A DNA stretch of 64,000 nucleotides from an uncultured Selenomonadales bacterium. GTDB taxonomy: Bacteria > Bacillota > Negativicutes > Acidaminococcales > Acidaminococcaceae. The number at the start of each line of letters is the position of its first letter. Position 1 is the stretch's first letter. The translations under genes and the position numbers were made by a program. The notes under the pieces are model-generated. The model made no database searches, was not told the origin of the DNA, and saw only the letters and a list, made by a program, of their open reading frames with translations. Below are positions 1 to 8,275 of this stretch, piece after piece. The DNA lies in assembly GCA_900315805.1 (NCBI GenBank), contig ONAN01000001.1:167934-231933 (forward strand), written 5' to 3'.

Positions 1-1
1 C

Positions 2-448
2 AACCTTGCCACCTACCAGGTCATCCTCACGAAAAAGGGTGTCACGGAACAAGCCATCCCCAAATCGATTCCCAAGCTGGGAACGCTGACCCCGGAACAG
101 CGCCAGGCCATCGCCAAGGCTTTGGACGAACAGGCCTACACCGTGACCATCAATCAAAAGGGCCTGCCCGTATCCTGCGAAGCCGATGCGACCAGGTGCC
201 TCCAGACCCTGCTCGATGTAGCCATCGACCAGGCCGCCAAGGAACAGAACCTGACAGGCATGCAGAAAGAGTTCGCCAAAGCCATCATGCAGACCGTCCA
301 GCTGCGCTTCCAGGCGGATCTGACCTACAAAAAGCGCAAAGCCCCCAAGGTACCGAAAGCAGCCCTGAGCGCCCGCATCGTAAAACAGGAACAGCCGGGG
401 GACGAAGTGATCATCCACTCGGACAAGCCGTCCGGCAAGGCGGCCTGA
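2..448 (+). CDS. Hypothetical protein, 5'-truncated by window edge
   Basis: The reading frame is open from base 2 with no start codon before it, so this is the C-terminal 148 residues of a longer protein. A TTG at 122 could look like a start but lies inside continuous coding sequence and has no ribosome-binding site. The visible part is hydrophilic, with no membrane segment, and ends in a Lys/Pro-rich stretch (about residues 110-148). I do not recognise the family. It is followed by a strong intrinsic terminator and then ilvD, so it closes its own transcript. Confidence 0.6.
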   Translation, partial: NLATYQVILTKKGVTEQAIPKSIPKLGTLTPEQRQAIAKALDEQAYTVTINQKGLPVSCEADATRCLQTLLDVAIDQAAKEQNLTGMQKEFAKAIMQTVQLRFQADLTYKKRKAPKVPKAALSARIVKQEQPGDEVIIHSDKPSGKAA

Positions 449-516
449 GCCTGTGCCCCTCGTTCCGTCCGGCGTGCCGCCTGAATCGGGCCAAGTTGCT
501 ACTTTTTTAACACTTC

Positions 517-558
517 ACCGGCCTTTTGCCGCACCGCCCGCGGCAGGAGGCCGGTTTT
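517..558 (+). terminator. Rho-independent terminator after the first gene
   Basis: Interrupted inverted repeat: ACCGGCC (517-523) and TGCCGC (527-532) pair with GCGGCA (540-545) and GGCCGGT (549-555), followed by TTTT (555-558). It separates the truncated gene from ilvD. Confidence 0.8.
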
Positions 559-559
559 G

Positions 560-588
560 TTGACACTGAAATTGAAACCTTTTACAAT
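560..588 (+). promoter_or_regulatory. Sigma-70-type promoter for ilvD
   Basis: TTGACA at 560-565 and TACAAT at 583-588 are separated by exactly 17 bases. The promoter lies downstream of the TTG at 557 that would give the longest ilvD frame, which rules that start out. No T-box or other long leader fits between it and the gene. Confidence 0.85.
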
Positions 589-646
589 AAAAATGTTACG
601 TAAGCCCCAAACAGACTATATTAAAAAAGGGAAAGAGGTATTCACC

Positions 647-2347
647 ATGTGTAGTTTACGTAGTAATCTCGTCAAAAAAGGCTCTACCCGCGCCGCCCAC
701 CGTTCGCTGTTCTATGCCCTGGGCTTCACGGAAGAGGACATGAAGAAACCCATGATCGCCGTGGTCAACGCCCAGAGCGAAGTCATTGCCGGCCATGCCC
801 ACCTGGATGACCAGGCCAAATATGTCAAATACGGCATTCTGGCTGCCGGCGGCGTTCCGGTCGAAGTACCGGCCATCGGCATCTGCGACGGCATCGCCAT
901 GGGCCACGAAGGCATGAAGTACCCCCTCGCCAGCCGCGAACTGATTGCGGACAGCGTGGAAGCACTGATCAACGGCCATGCGTTTGACGGCATGGTCATG
1001 ATCCCCAACTGCGACAAAATCGTCCCCGGCATGCTGATGGCGGCCCTGCGCGTGAACATCCCGACGGTGTTCTGCAGCGGCGGTCCCATGCTGCCCGGCC
1101 GGTACGAGGGACACGACATTTCCATTTCCCAGGCCTTCGAAGCCGCCGGCCGTTTTGAAGCCGGCAAGATCGACAAGGCCGAACTGACCTGCATTGAAAA
1201 GGCCGCCTGCCCCGGCTGCGGTTCCTGCGCCGGCCTGTTTACGGCCAACACCATGAACTGCCTGACCGAAGTACTCGGCATGGGCCTGCCCGGCAACGGC
1301 ACCATTCCGGCCGCCTTCCAGGGGGACCGTGCCCGCCTCGCCAAGAAAGCAGGCGAAACGGTCGTCCGCCTCGTGCAGGAACAGGTCCTGCCCCGCGACA
1401 TCATGACCCTGAACGCCTTCAAGAACGCCATCACCGTCGACATGGCCATCGGCGGCAGCACGAACACGGCACTGCACCTGCCTGCCATCGCCCACGAAGC
1501 CGGCATCCGGCTGCCCCTTTCCCTGTTCGACAAGATTTCCCATAAAACGCCGTACCTCACCAAGCTGAGCCCCGGCGGCACGCACCATATGATCGACCTG
1601 AACGAAGCCGGCGGTATTCCGGCCGTCATGAAGGAACTGAGCAAACTGGGCCTCATCGTCAAATCCTGCCGCACCGTGACGGGCAAGACCATCGGCCAGC
1701 TCATCAAGAACGCCGACATCAAACGGCCCGATGTCATCCACTCCGTGGAAAAACCGTACCGCAAGACCGGCGGCATTGCCGTCCTGACCGGCAACATCGC
1801 TCCGCACTGCTCCGTCGTCAAGGAAAGTGCCGTGGCGGAAGAAATGCTGGTTCATGAAGGTCCGGCCCGCGTCTTCAACTCCGAAGACGAAGCTATCAAG
1901 GCCATCTGCGGCAAAAAGATCAACAAAGGCGACGTCGTCGTCATCCGCTACGAAGGCCCCAAAGGCGGCCCGGGCATGCGCGAAATGCTGAACCCGACCT
2001 CCGTGCTGGCCGGCATGGGCCTCGACAAGGACGTGGCACTCCTGACGGACGGCCGCTTCTCCGGTGCCACCCGCGGCGCCTGCATCGGCCATATTTCGCC
2101 GGAAGCCCGCGAAGGCGGCAACATTGCCCTCATTGAAGAAGGCGACATCATCTCCATCGATATCCCTAACCGCAAGCTGAACGTCAAAGTTTCCGACGCG
2201 GAACTGGCCAAACGTCGCAAGGCCTGGAAGTGCCCGCCTCCGAAAGTGAAACACGGGTACCTGGCACGCTATGCCGCACTCGTTTCCTCTGCCGCGGAAG
2301 GCGCTATCCTGACGGCACCCGGCGAAGACTGGGACATCAACAAATAA
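647..2347 (+). CDS. ilvD: Dihydroxy-acid dehydratase
   Basis: Converts 2,3-dihydroxy-3-methylbutanoate and its methylpentanoate homologue to the 2-oxo acids, the third common step of valine, leucine and isoleucine synthesis, in the cytosol. The 566 residues match the family. Visible motifs include the cluster and substrate region [11 protein letters not shown], the Cys-rich [30 protein letters not shown] and the C-terminal GRFSGATRG. The ATG at 647 is chosen because it follows a GGGAAAGAGGT ribosome site, lies downstream of the promoter at 560-588, and gives the family N-terminus [12 protein letters not shown]. It has its own promoter and terminator, with no other ilv gene in the window. Confidence 0.97.
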   Translation: MCSLRSNLVKKGSTRAAHRSLFYALGFTEEDMKKPMIAVVNAQSEVIAGHAHLDDQAKYVKYGILAAGGVPVEVPAIGICDGIAMGHEGMKYPLASRELIADSVEALINGHAFDGMVMIPNCDKIVPGMLMAALRVNIPTVFCSGGPMLPGRYEGHDISISQAFEAAGRFEAGKIDKAELTCIEKAACPGCGSCAGLFTANTMNCLTEVLGMGLPGNGTIPAAFQGDRARLAKKAGETVVRLVQEQVLPRDIMTLNAFKNAITVDMAIGGSTNTALHLPAIAHEAGIRLPLSLFDKISHKTPYLTKLSPGGTHHMIDLNEAGGIPAVMKELSKLGLIVKSCRTVTGKTIGQLIKNADIKRPDVIHSVEKPYRKTGGIAVLTGNIAPHCSVVKESAVAEEMLVHEGPARVFNSEDEAIKAICGKKINKGDVVVIRYEGPKGGPGMREMLNPTSVLAGMGLDKDVALLTDGRFSGATRGACIGHISPEAREGGNIALIEEGDIISIDIPNRKLNVKVSDAELAKRRKAWKCPPPKVKHGYLARYAALVSSAAEGAILTAPGEDWDINK

Positions 2348-2360
2348 CGCAGAAATAACG

Positions 2361-2398
2361 AATACCGGTCCGGACAGTTGTCCGAACCGGTATTTTTC
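2361..2398 (+). terminator. Rho-independent terminator of ilvD
   Basis: AATACCGGT (2361-2369) and CGGAC (2371-2375) pair with GTCCG (2380-2384) and ACCGGTATT (2386-2394), then run into TTTTT. One mismatch. It also separates ilvD from the convergent minus-strand genes. Confidence 0.85.
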
Positions 2399-2420
2399 TG
2401 TCTTATGGGATTGTTCCTGT

Positions 2421-2873
2421 TCAGGCGAAGAAGCTTGCAAACAGGCGGTACAGGAAGAAGACTGCGGCTGCCACGAGGGCGAACATGAAAAAGGCCGGCA
2501 GCAGGAAGAAGATGAGGCAGACGATGACGATGAGCAGGACGGCCCAGAAGAGGATGCCGCCGAGGCCGCCCAGGTTGAACTGGTGGACCTTGAAGCCCCT
2601 GTTTCCCCTGCCCGTCTCCGGATCTTTTCCGTCGGCCCGTTCGTAGGGGCCTTCCCCGTAGGTTTCCTGGTACTCCCCCTCCCGGGCGGAATCGTCCCCC
2701 CAGGACTGGCGGGACCCTTCGTGGACCGTACCGTCGAGTTCGATGGTGTCGCCGCCGAAGCTTTCCCGTTCCTCCACGGTCAGGCTTTTGGCTTCCTTCT
2801 CCACCACGCGGTGGCAATAAGGGCATTCGGTCAGGTTGTCGTCGAATTCATGGTGACAGAAAGAACAAATCAT
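2421..2873 (-). CDS. Zinc-ribbon membrane protein of unknown function
   Basis: 150 residues. The N-terminus carries two CxxC pairs (C3/C6 and C17/C20), a classic short zinc ribbon. A long charged Gly/Glu-rich linker (about 25-95) follows, then two hydrophobic segments (about 105-150) that should span the membrane and end the protein. Zinc-ribbon proteins of this layout are common in Firmicutes but the role is unknown. It starts 10 bases after the stop of the upstream unknown gene, so the two are probably co-transcribed as the last genes of the minus-strand run that begins at the response regulator. Confidence 0.8.
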   Translation of the reverse strand: MICSFCHHEFDDNLTECPYCHRVVEKEAKSLTVEERESFGGDTIELDGTVHEGSRQSWGDDSAREGEYQETYGEGPYERADGKDPETGRGNRGFKVHQFNLGGLGGILFWAVLLIVIVCLIFFLLPAFFMFALVAAAVFFLYRLFASFFA

Positions 2874-2883
2874 CTGTTTCTCC

Positions 2884-4470
2884 TTATATTTTCAGGACCA
2901 TGGCGAGCATGCCGGGTTCGCCCACATACCGCGGATCGAATTCCGTCAGCTGCAGGGCATTCCGGATGGTTTCGTGATACTGATAGATGGTCTCCCGGGA
3001 AATCCGGAAGGTACTTGTCATAGAGGGAATCGGGAAATCCTGCAGGTCGTTGATCTTCGTGAAGGCGATCATGCAGGCGATGGCCCAGGCGAAAAAGCTG
3101 ACATCGTCATCGAGATGGTCCAGGACGGACCGTCCCTCGGGCGAAGCGGCAAAGTCGCTCCAGAGGGCCTTGATCCGGGCCGTTTCGCGGAACCCGAAGT
3201 TGGTCATGCGGCTCAGGATGGACAGGGCCTGGATGACCGTGTCCTCTTCATCCACCGGCGCCGGCTGGTAATCGCGGATTTCCGTCGTATAGGGGAACGA
3301 CGAAACATAGGAAGTTTCCATGGCCAGCTTGGCGGCTGCCAGCTGCACGACGGCGGCATTGTCCTGGAGAAAGACCTCCATATCCGCCGCTTCCGGTTTC
3401 TGGATGGCATACCACTGCTGCAGGTGGCTGCAGACATATTTGATGCGCAGTTCCGCCGATGCCGTGGTCTTAAGGCCGCGCAGGTACGTGAACACCATGT
3501 TGCCGTTATCCATTGCGTGCCCCACGAACAATACATCGGTCGTGTCAAAATCGTCGTCAATCGGCAGGGACAGATACAAAATACCGCCGGACAGCAGGTC
3601 CTTGCAGTAATACCAGCCGCCGGCCTCTTTGTCGCGGCGGACCTCCGTCAGGAGCACGAAGCGCGCGGTCAGCAGGCTGTCCAGTATATCCCGGACGGCC
3701 TTCAGGCGGCCGACGCTTTCTTTCGGATCCGGCTGGTAGGTGTCGACATAGGTGCGGATCGGCGTCTTGCCCGTGGCGAGCAGGTGGTAATCGAACAGGA
3801 AATATTCCCAGAACGCTTCCTCATCCCGCGTTCCCCGGACCTGGTCGTACTCGCGCATGTTTTCCGACAGGCCGAATCCCAGGGCCGTGGCATTGTCCCG
3901 GTCTTCCTTGTATTCGGACGTGGAAAAATAGCGGCGCATGTCGTACAGGACATCGTCCAGGTAATTGTCCATGTCCAGGTAGACCTTGGCGTTCAGGTCC
4001 GTATCGATCTGCTGATGATGTTTCAGCAGGTCGTACCGGAAATTTCCCTCGTCATCGACGAGGAGCAGTCTTTTATTTTCTTCATCCAGGACGAGGCTGC
4101 GGCACTTGTCCGCAAAGGAATCGTCCGTGATGGCATGGCGCATTTTCAGGAAATGCAGCAGGCGGGACCAGACGGTGAGCATCTGTTCCGCTGTTTCATA
4201 GGTCAGGGCGAAGTCGGCGATGTTGCGGCTGCACCAGCCGAAACAGTCGATGAAGTCGTCTGTCCGCATATCCCCCATTTTGATGTCGACGTTGCCGCAG
4301 TACACCAACAGGGTCAGGACGCAGTTCCACGTGTCGTACAGTTCGTCTTCGGTAGCGCCGCGGAAGGCTTCCGTGCGGATGAAGTCGTCGGCGAAACGCC
4401 GGGACAGCCATTCGCTCCACTCGCTGGAGTTGCCGTAGAAGTCGGCAATCAGGTCATAAACATTGTGCAT
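2884..4470 (-). CDS. Large soluble protein of unknown function
   Basis: 528 residues, acidic, rich in aromatic residues, with no signal peptide or membrane segment. I see no catalytic motif I can name. Helical Leu/Asp-rich stretches dominate (for example around TWNCVLTLLVYCGNVDIKMGD), and a middle section DLLSGGILYLSLPIDDDFD looks like a beta-rich core. It lies 13 bases after the murB stop and 10 bases before the zinc-ribbon membrane gene, so it belongs to the same transcript as cell-wall genes. The coding strand is clear from codon bias and tight spacing. Confidence 0.8.
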   Translation of the reverse strand: MHNVYDLIADFYGNSSEWSEWLSRRFADDFIRTEAFRGATEDELYDTWNCVLTLLVYCGNVDIKMGDMRTDDFIDCFGWCSRNIADFALTYETAEQMLTVWSRLLHFLKMRHAITDDSFADKCRSLVLDEENKRLLLVDDEGNFRYDLLKHHQQIDTDLNAKVYLDMDNYLDDVLYDMRRYFSTSEYKEDRDNATALGFGLSENMREYDQVRGTRDEEAFWEYFLFDYHLLATGKTPIRTYVDTYQPDPKESVGRLKAVRDILDSLLTARFVLLTEVRRDKEAGGWYYCKDLLSGGILYLSLPIDDDFDTTDVLFVGHAMDNGNMVFTYLRGLKTTASAELRIKYVCSHLQQWYAIQKPEAADMEVFLQDNAAVVQLAAAKLAMETSYVSSFPYTTEIRDYQPAPVDEEDTVIQALSILSRMTNFGFRETARIKALWSDFAASPEGRSVLDHLDDDVSFFAWAIACMIAFTKINDLQDFPIPSMTSTFRISRETIYQYHETIRNALQLTEFDPRYVGEPGMLAMVLKI

Positions 4471-4483
4471 TTGTCAACCACTC

Positions 4484-5398
4484 TCATTCTTCGCCGAGGA
4501 TCATGACTTCCGGCACCAGTTCCACGCCGTCCGTACGGCGGATGACAGCCTGGATATGGTGGATCAGGGCGATGACGTCGGCAGCGGTCGCGCCGCCGGC
4601 ATTGACGACGAAGCCCGCGTGTTTCGTGGATACTTCGGCGCCGCCGATGCGGTACCCCTTGAGGCCCGCCTTTTCCACCATGGGGCCGACGAAATGACCG
4701 GCCGGCCGGCGGAAGGTGCTGCCCGCGCTGGGCATTTCCAGCGGCTGCTTGGACTGGCGGCGCTGGCTGAAGTCGGCCATTTTGGCCTGGATGGCGGCCG
4801 GGTCGCCGGGTTTCATTTCCGTCGTGATGTCCAGCACGATGGCGTGCTGTTCCTGCAGGACGGAATGGCGGTAACTCAGTTTCAGGTCTTCTTTCCCGAC
4901 GGTGCGGATGGTGCCGTCGTAATCGAGGAGACGGGCCGCCGTGACGACGTCCTTCATTTCCCCGTCATAGGCACCGGCGTTCATGAACAGGGCGCCGCCG
5001 ATGCTGCCGGGAATGCCGACGGCGAATTCCATCCCCGTCAGGCCGGCTTCCCCGGCGAGGCGCGAAGCCGCAGCCAGGCTCAGGCTGCTGCTGAAGATCA
5101 TGCGCGACCCTTCCCGGCGGTGGTATTTCAAGACATTGCCGAGGACCAGCACGATGCCGCGGATTCCCTTGTCCCGCACGAGCACGTTGGACCCGTTGCC
5201 CAGTACGGTCAGGGGCGTCTCCGTCTGCGCGGCAAAACGCAGCACGGCCGCAATGTCCTCTTCCCTGCCAGGCAGGACGAGGGCGTCGGCCGGACCGCCG
5301 ATATGGAAGGACGTGTGGGCGGACATGGGTTCGTCAGCGCGCACTTCCCCTGTTACCAGGTCCCGCAGGCGGGACACCAGTTCTGTTTTCTCCATCAT
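4484..5398 (-). CDS. murB: UDP-N-acetylenolpyruvoylglucosamine reductase
   Basis: Flavoenzyme reducing UDP-GlcNAc-enolpyruvate to UDP-MurNAc with NADPH, the second committed step of peptidoglycan precursor synthesis, in the cytosol. Motifs: HTSFHIGGPAD (about 28-38), FAD-binding GNGSNVLV, GIPGSIGGALFMNAGAY, the catalytic-region SYRHS, PSAGSTFRRP carrying the proton-donor Ser, and VSTKHAGFVVN. The roughly 300-residue length and the SAGSTFRRP form fit the type II (Gram-positive-like) enzymes. Other mur genes are absent here. It sits 22 bases after ylbF. Confidence 0.97.
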   Translation of the reverse strand: MMEKTELVSRLRDLVTGEVRADEPMSAHTSFHIGGPADALVLPGREEDIAAVLRFAAQTETPLTVLGNGSNVLVRDKGIRGIVLVLGNVLKYHRREGSRMIFSSSLSLAAASRLAGEAGLTGMEFAVGIPGSIGGALFMNAGAYDGEMKDVVTAARLLDYDGTIRTVGKEDLKLSYRHSVLQEQHAIVLDITTEMKPGDPAAIQAKMADFSQRRQSKQPLEMPSAGSTFRRPAGHFVGPMVEKAGLKGYRIGGAEVSTKHAGFVVNAGGATAADVIALIHHIQAVIRRTDGVELVPEVMILGEE

Positions 5399-5420
5399 TT
5401 GTTCTCGTTACCCCGGCTTC

Positions 5421-5756
5421 TTAATCAGTGACTTCTTTGACGACATCCGTAATGGTCTTGGAGATGTCCTGGAACATGAGCTGGAAACGCTGGAAGGCGT
5501 TCAGGTATTCCACGGCCAGCGGGTTCAGGCTCAGCGTGCGCATCATGCGGTCGAACTCTTCCTGCTTTTCCGCCGGCACATCCTTTTTCTGGTACTTGAG
5601 GATTTCCACTTCCTGGCCGAGTTTCATGAAGCGGGACACGAGGTTCTTCGTGTCCGGTTCCGCTTCCAGCTTGGCCTTGGCGTCCTTCAGGACCTGGAAT
5701 TCGCGGGTGGCCCGCATCTCTTTGGCTAAATTCGAAGCAATATCGTATACGTTCAT
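5421..5756 (-). CDS. YlbF/YmcA family regulator
   Basis: 111 residues, entirely helical. In Bacillus, YlbF and YmcA form a complex with YaaT that influences RNase Y and developmental regulation; what this homologue does in a Negativicute is not known. Recognisable by the N-terminal NVYDIASNLAKEMRAT and the central FMKLGQEVEILKYQKK helix. The open frame extends seven codons upstream, but the ATG at 5756 follows AGGAG by 7 bases and gives the family start, so it is preferred. It lies between the VanX-like gene (62-base gap) and murB. Confidence 0.85.
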   Translation of the reverse strand: MNVYDIASNLAKEMRATREFQVLKDAKAKLEAEPDTKNLVSRFMKLGQEVEILKYQKKDVPAEKQEEFDRMMRTLSLNPLAVEYLNAFQRFQLMFQDISKTITDVVKEVTD

Positions 5757-5818
5757 GTTGGGTCTCCTATCTTCCAATGGTTATACATGGTTATACATTA
5801 TCACGCGTGCGGCATTTG

Positions 5819-6904
5819 TCAAGGCAGTTGATTGTAGGGAATGTTCAGGTGGGCATAGCCGGAGATGTCCCCGTACACGAAATGCCACCATTCCTGGTCG
5901 CCCTGCCGGAAGCCGGCCGTGGTCATGGCGTCTTTCAATAAATCGCGCAGCCGCCGGGCTTCCGTCGTACTGCCGGGATAGTCCGGATACTGGCGGACGG
6001 ATACTTCGTCAAAGTCGCTGGGCATTGCCAGGGGCGTTCCGGTGGACAGGTCGTAAAGGCCGACGTCCACGGTCATGCCCGTGTTGCGGTCCTCGCCCTT
6101 CGCCGGCAGCGGCAGCATGCCTTTCCGGTTGCCGGGCAGCAGGTCCGACGCGAACTTCGAAAGGTACCAGGGCCGGTAGGCTTCGTAGACGATCAGCCCG
6201 TACCCCTTTGCCGCCAGGGCGGCAGCGGCCTTCTTCAGGCCTTCTGCCGCCTGGGTCGAGGCATAGGCTTTTTGGGCCGTGTCGTGCAGTGGGCGGCCGA
6301 AGATGTTGTTGTCCGTGGCGTAGCGCAGATCCAGCTTCAGGGAAGGCACGGCTTTCTGCAGGTTCACCAGGGACGCCGCGGTTCCCTGTTTCAGTTTTTC
6401 CGGTTCCGCCGTGCCGGCGGCCGCCGTCTTCAGGGTCTCGTAATCACCGGAGAGGGTGACCCGGAAGACATGGCCGTTCTGGCCGGGGAAAAAGAGCCGG
6501 TTGAAACTCTTGCCCCCGACGCGGCACAAGGCACCGTAGCCGTTGGCGTCGCGGTCGAATTTGACCGGCGCCTCCGTGCTCAGCAAAGGTCCCTCTTCCG
6601 TCAGGGTGTACGAATCGAAGTGGACCTTGGCCAGCGGAAAGATATTGCCGCCGCTGAAGTCGCGGTCCGTATCGCTGAAATGATAGACCAGTTCCAGCCG
6701 CCCTTTGTTCTCCCGGATGAGGAAGGTCGTCCCCGTGCCGTAATACATGCCGAGGATGTAGCTCACGTCCTTCGGAACGGGAGCTTTTTTCGCAGCCAGG
6801 ACAGGGGCGGCGCCCAGCGTGGCCAAAAGTACCGCCGCCAGGAGCGGGGCCAGGGCCTTTTTCGAACCGGCCGCAACGCGCCGGTACCAGGTATGGCGAT
6901 TCAT
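5819..6904 (-). CDS. Secreted VanX-like (M15D) protein with altered zinc site
   Basis: 361 residues. A signal peptide covers about residues 1-37 (Arg-rich start, hydrophobic core, APVLA before the cleavage site). Residues about 45-180 form a beta-rich domain I do not recognise. Residues about 185-361 resemble D-Ala-D-Ala dipeptidases (VanX, DdpX): LDLRYATDNNIFG, YEAYRP with Arg244, the Asp280 zinc-ligand region, and EWWHF with catalytic Glu338 and zinc ligand His341. The SxHxxGxxxD zinc motif instead reads EDRNTGMTVD, with Arg273 where the first zinc-binding His belongs (codon at 6086-6088), so activity is doubtful. The ATG at 6904 follows GGAGG and gives the signal peptide; the open frame runs 93 codons further upstream inside the neighbouring gene. 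It starts 13 bases after the amidase. Confidence 0.85.
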   Translation of the reverse strand: MNRHTWYRRVAAGSKKALAPLLAAVLLATLGAAPVLAAKKAPVPKDVSYILGMYYGTGTTFLIRENKGRLELVYHFSDTDRDFSGGNIFPLAKVHFDSYTLTEEGPLLSTEAPVKFDRDANGYGALCRVGGKSFNRLFFPGQNGHVFRVTLSGDYETLKTAAAGTAEPEKLKQGTAASLVNLQKAVPSLKLDLRYATDNNIFGRPLHDTAQKAYASTQAAEGLKKAAAALAAKGYGLIVYEAYRPWYLSKFASDLLPGNRKGMLPLPAKGEDRNTGMTVDVGLYDLSTGTPLAMPSDFDEVSVRQYPDYPGSTTEARRLRDLLKDAMTTAGFRQGDQEWWHFVYGDISGYAHLNIPYNQLP

Positions 6905-6917
6905 CAGGATGCCTCCT

Positions 6918-7721
6918 TCATTTATCCGCGTCCGTAAAGGGCGGGACGGAAATGCGCAGGCGCACGTCCGCCAGGGAATTGAGGATCTTCCGCACCTCTT
7001 CGCTGCGGGCCGGATCCATGTCGGCGTAGACGATTTCCTCTTCGTGGCCCGCTTCGGCGATGATGTACCCGTTCGGGTCCACCAGGCGGGAATGGCCGTA
7101 GAACACGTCGTCCTTGAAGGTGCCCACGGCATTGACGGCAGCGACGAACAGATGGTTTTCAATGGCGCGCGCCCGGCACAATACATCCCAGGCGTAGCCG
7201 CGCCGGTCCGGCCACTGGGCCGGCACCATGATGAGCTGCGCGTCCTTGAGGGCCAGGTAGCGGTACAGTTCGGGGAAGCGCATGTCGTAGCAGAGGGTCG
7301 AGGCGCACTGGACGCCGTTCAATTCGTACACTTCGAACCGGTCGCCGGAAGCGAAGAAGTCGTCTTCGTGGAACATGCCGAACAGGTGCGCCTTGCCGTA
7401 ACGGCTGAGGACTTTGCCTTCGGCGTTGATGGCGACGGCGGTGTTGTAGATCCGGCCGTCTTCCCAGCGCATGGGGAAGGAACCGGGCACCAGGGCGCAG
7501 TGATGGCGCGCCGCAAGGTCCTGCAGGCGGTGGATCAGTTCGTTGTCGGGCGTTTCGGCCTGTTCCTGGAGGTGTCCCAGGGAGTAGCCGGTCGTCCAGA
7601 TTTCCGGCAGGATGGCCAGGTCGCTGTGGGCGGCAGCCTCTTCCAGCATTTCCAGCCCGTGCGCCGTATTTTCGGGATGGTGTTTTTCCTTGATCTCCAT
7701 TTGAACCAGTGCTATCTTCAT
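6918..7721 (-). CDS. Carbon-nitrogen hydrolase (nitrilase/omega-amidase family)
   Basis: 267 residues, the normal size for a single-domain family member. The Glu-Lys-Cys triad is visible: Glu in LPEIWTTGY (about 41), Lys in RYGKAHLFG (about 112) and Cys in CYDMRFPELYR (about 146). Members hydrolyse small amides; the MRFPELYR context resembles omega-amidases and YafV-like enzymes, but the substrate is not determined. The ATG at 7721 is used; a TTG directly before it (7724) is better spaced from AAAGG and could be the real start. It lies 41 bases after YqeG. Confidence 0.9.
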   Translation of the reverse strand: MKIALVQMEIKEKHHPENTAHGLEMLEEAAAHSDLAILPEIWTTGYSLGHLQEQAETPDNELIHRLQDLAARHHCALVPGSFPMRWEDGRIYNTAVAINAEGKVLSRYGKAHLFGMFHEDDFFASGDRFEVYELNGVQCASTLCYDMRFPELYRYLALKDAQLIMVPAQWPDRRGYAWDVLCRARAIENHLFVAAVNAVGTFKDDVFYGHSRLVDPNGYIIAEAGHEEEIVYADMDPARSEEVRKILNSLADVRLRISVPPFTDADK

Positions 7722-7762
7722 CAATCGGTCTGCCTTTCTATTAAAATGGTATTGTTTTCTGC

Positions 7763-8275
7763 TTACTGTTCCCCGGGCCAGCGGCCGTCGTCCGCCAGGC
7801 GGTCGATGACCACCCGCTCCAGGCGCCGCATGCAGCGCGTGAACACGAATTCGCGGCTGCCGAGGGACGGAACCAGGGCGGCTGGAAGACCGGCCAGATG
7901 GGCTCCCAGAACATCCGTGAACAACTGGTCGCCGACGACCAGGAGGGACAAGCCGGCGGGCAGCAGCTCCCGGGCCTTGCGGAAGGCGCGGTTCAGGGGC
8001 TTGCAGGCCCAGTCCACGACGGGTACGCCCGTGAGGCGGCGTACTTGGTCCACGCGCCGTCCCCCGTTGTTGGATACGAGGACGACGGCGATGCCGCCGC
8101 TGCGCAGGATGCGGATCCAGTCCAGGTATGCCGCATCCGGCGTGAGGCTGTCCCGGCGCAGGAACGTGTTGTCCAGGTCCAGGATGATTCCCTCGTACCG
8201 GTTCCGCCGGAGCCAGGCCGGCGTGAGGAAGGTCAGGCTGCGGAAGCGGTATTCGGGGACGAGCAGGTCAAGCAT
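7763..8275 (-). CDS. YqeG family HAD IIIA-type phosphatase
   Basis: 170 residues. All four HAD motifs show: DLDNT (motif I, about residue 33), VSNNG (motif II), Lys in CKPLNRAF (motif III), and GDQLFTDVLGA (motif IV). The YqeG group includes phosphatidylglycerophosphatase-like and stress-related phosphatases, so the substrate is open. Its start overlaps the stop of the histidine kinase by 8 bases, which suggests translational coupling. In Bacillus yqeG belongs to a ribosome-assembly operon that is not present here. Confidence 0.9.
   Translation of the reverse strand: MLDLLVPEYRFRSLTFLTPAWLRRNRYEGIILDLDNTFLRRDSLTPDAAYLDWIRILRSGGIAVVLVSNNGGRRVDQVRRLTGVPVVDWACKPLNRAFRKARELLPAGLSLLVVGDQLFTDVLGAHLAGLPAALVPSLGSREFVFTRCMRRLERVVIDRLADDGRWPGEQ

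Noticed and set aside
557..646. Longer ilvD reading frame starting at TTG 557
   Set aside because: A canonical promoter (560-588) lies inside it, and the ATG at 647 has the ribosome site and the family N-terminus.
656..2440. 594-codon open frame antisense to ilvD
   Set aside because: It mirrors ilvD codon positions in GC-rich DNA, has no ribosome site and no recognisable domain.
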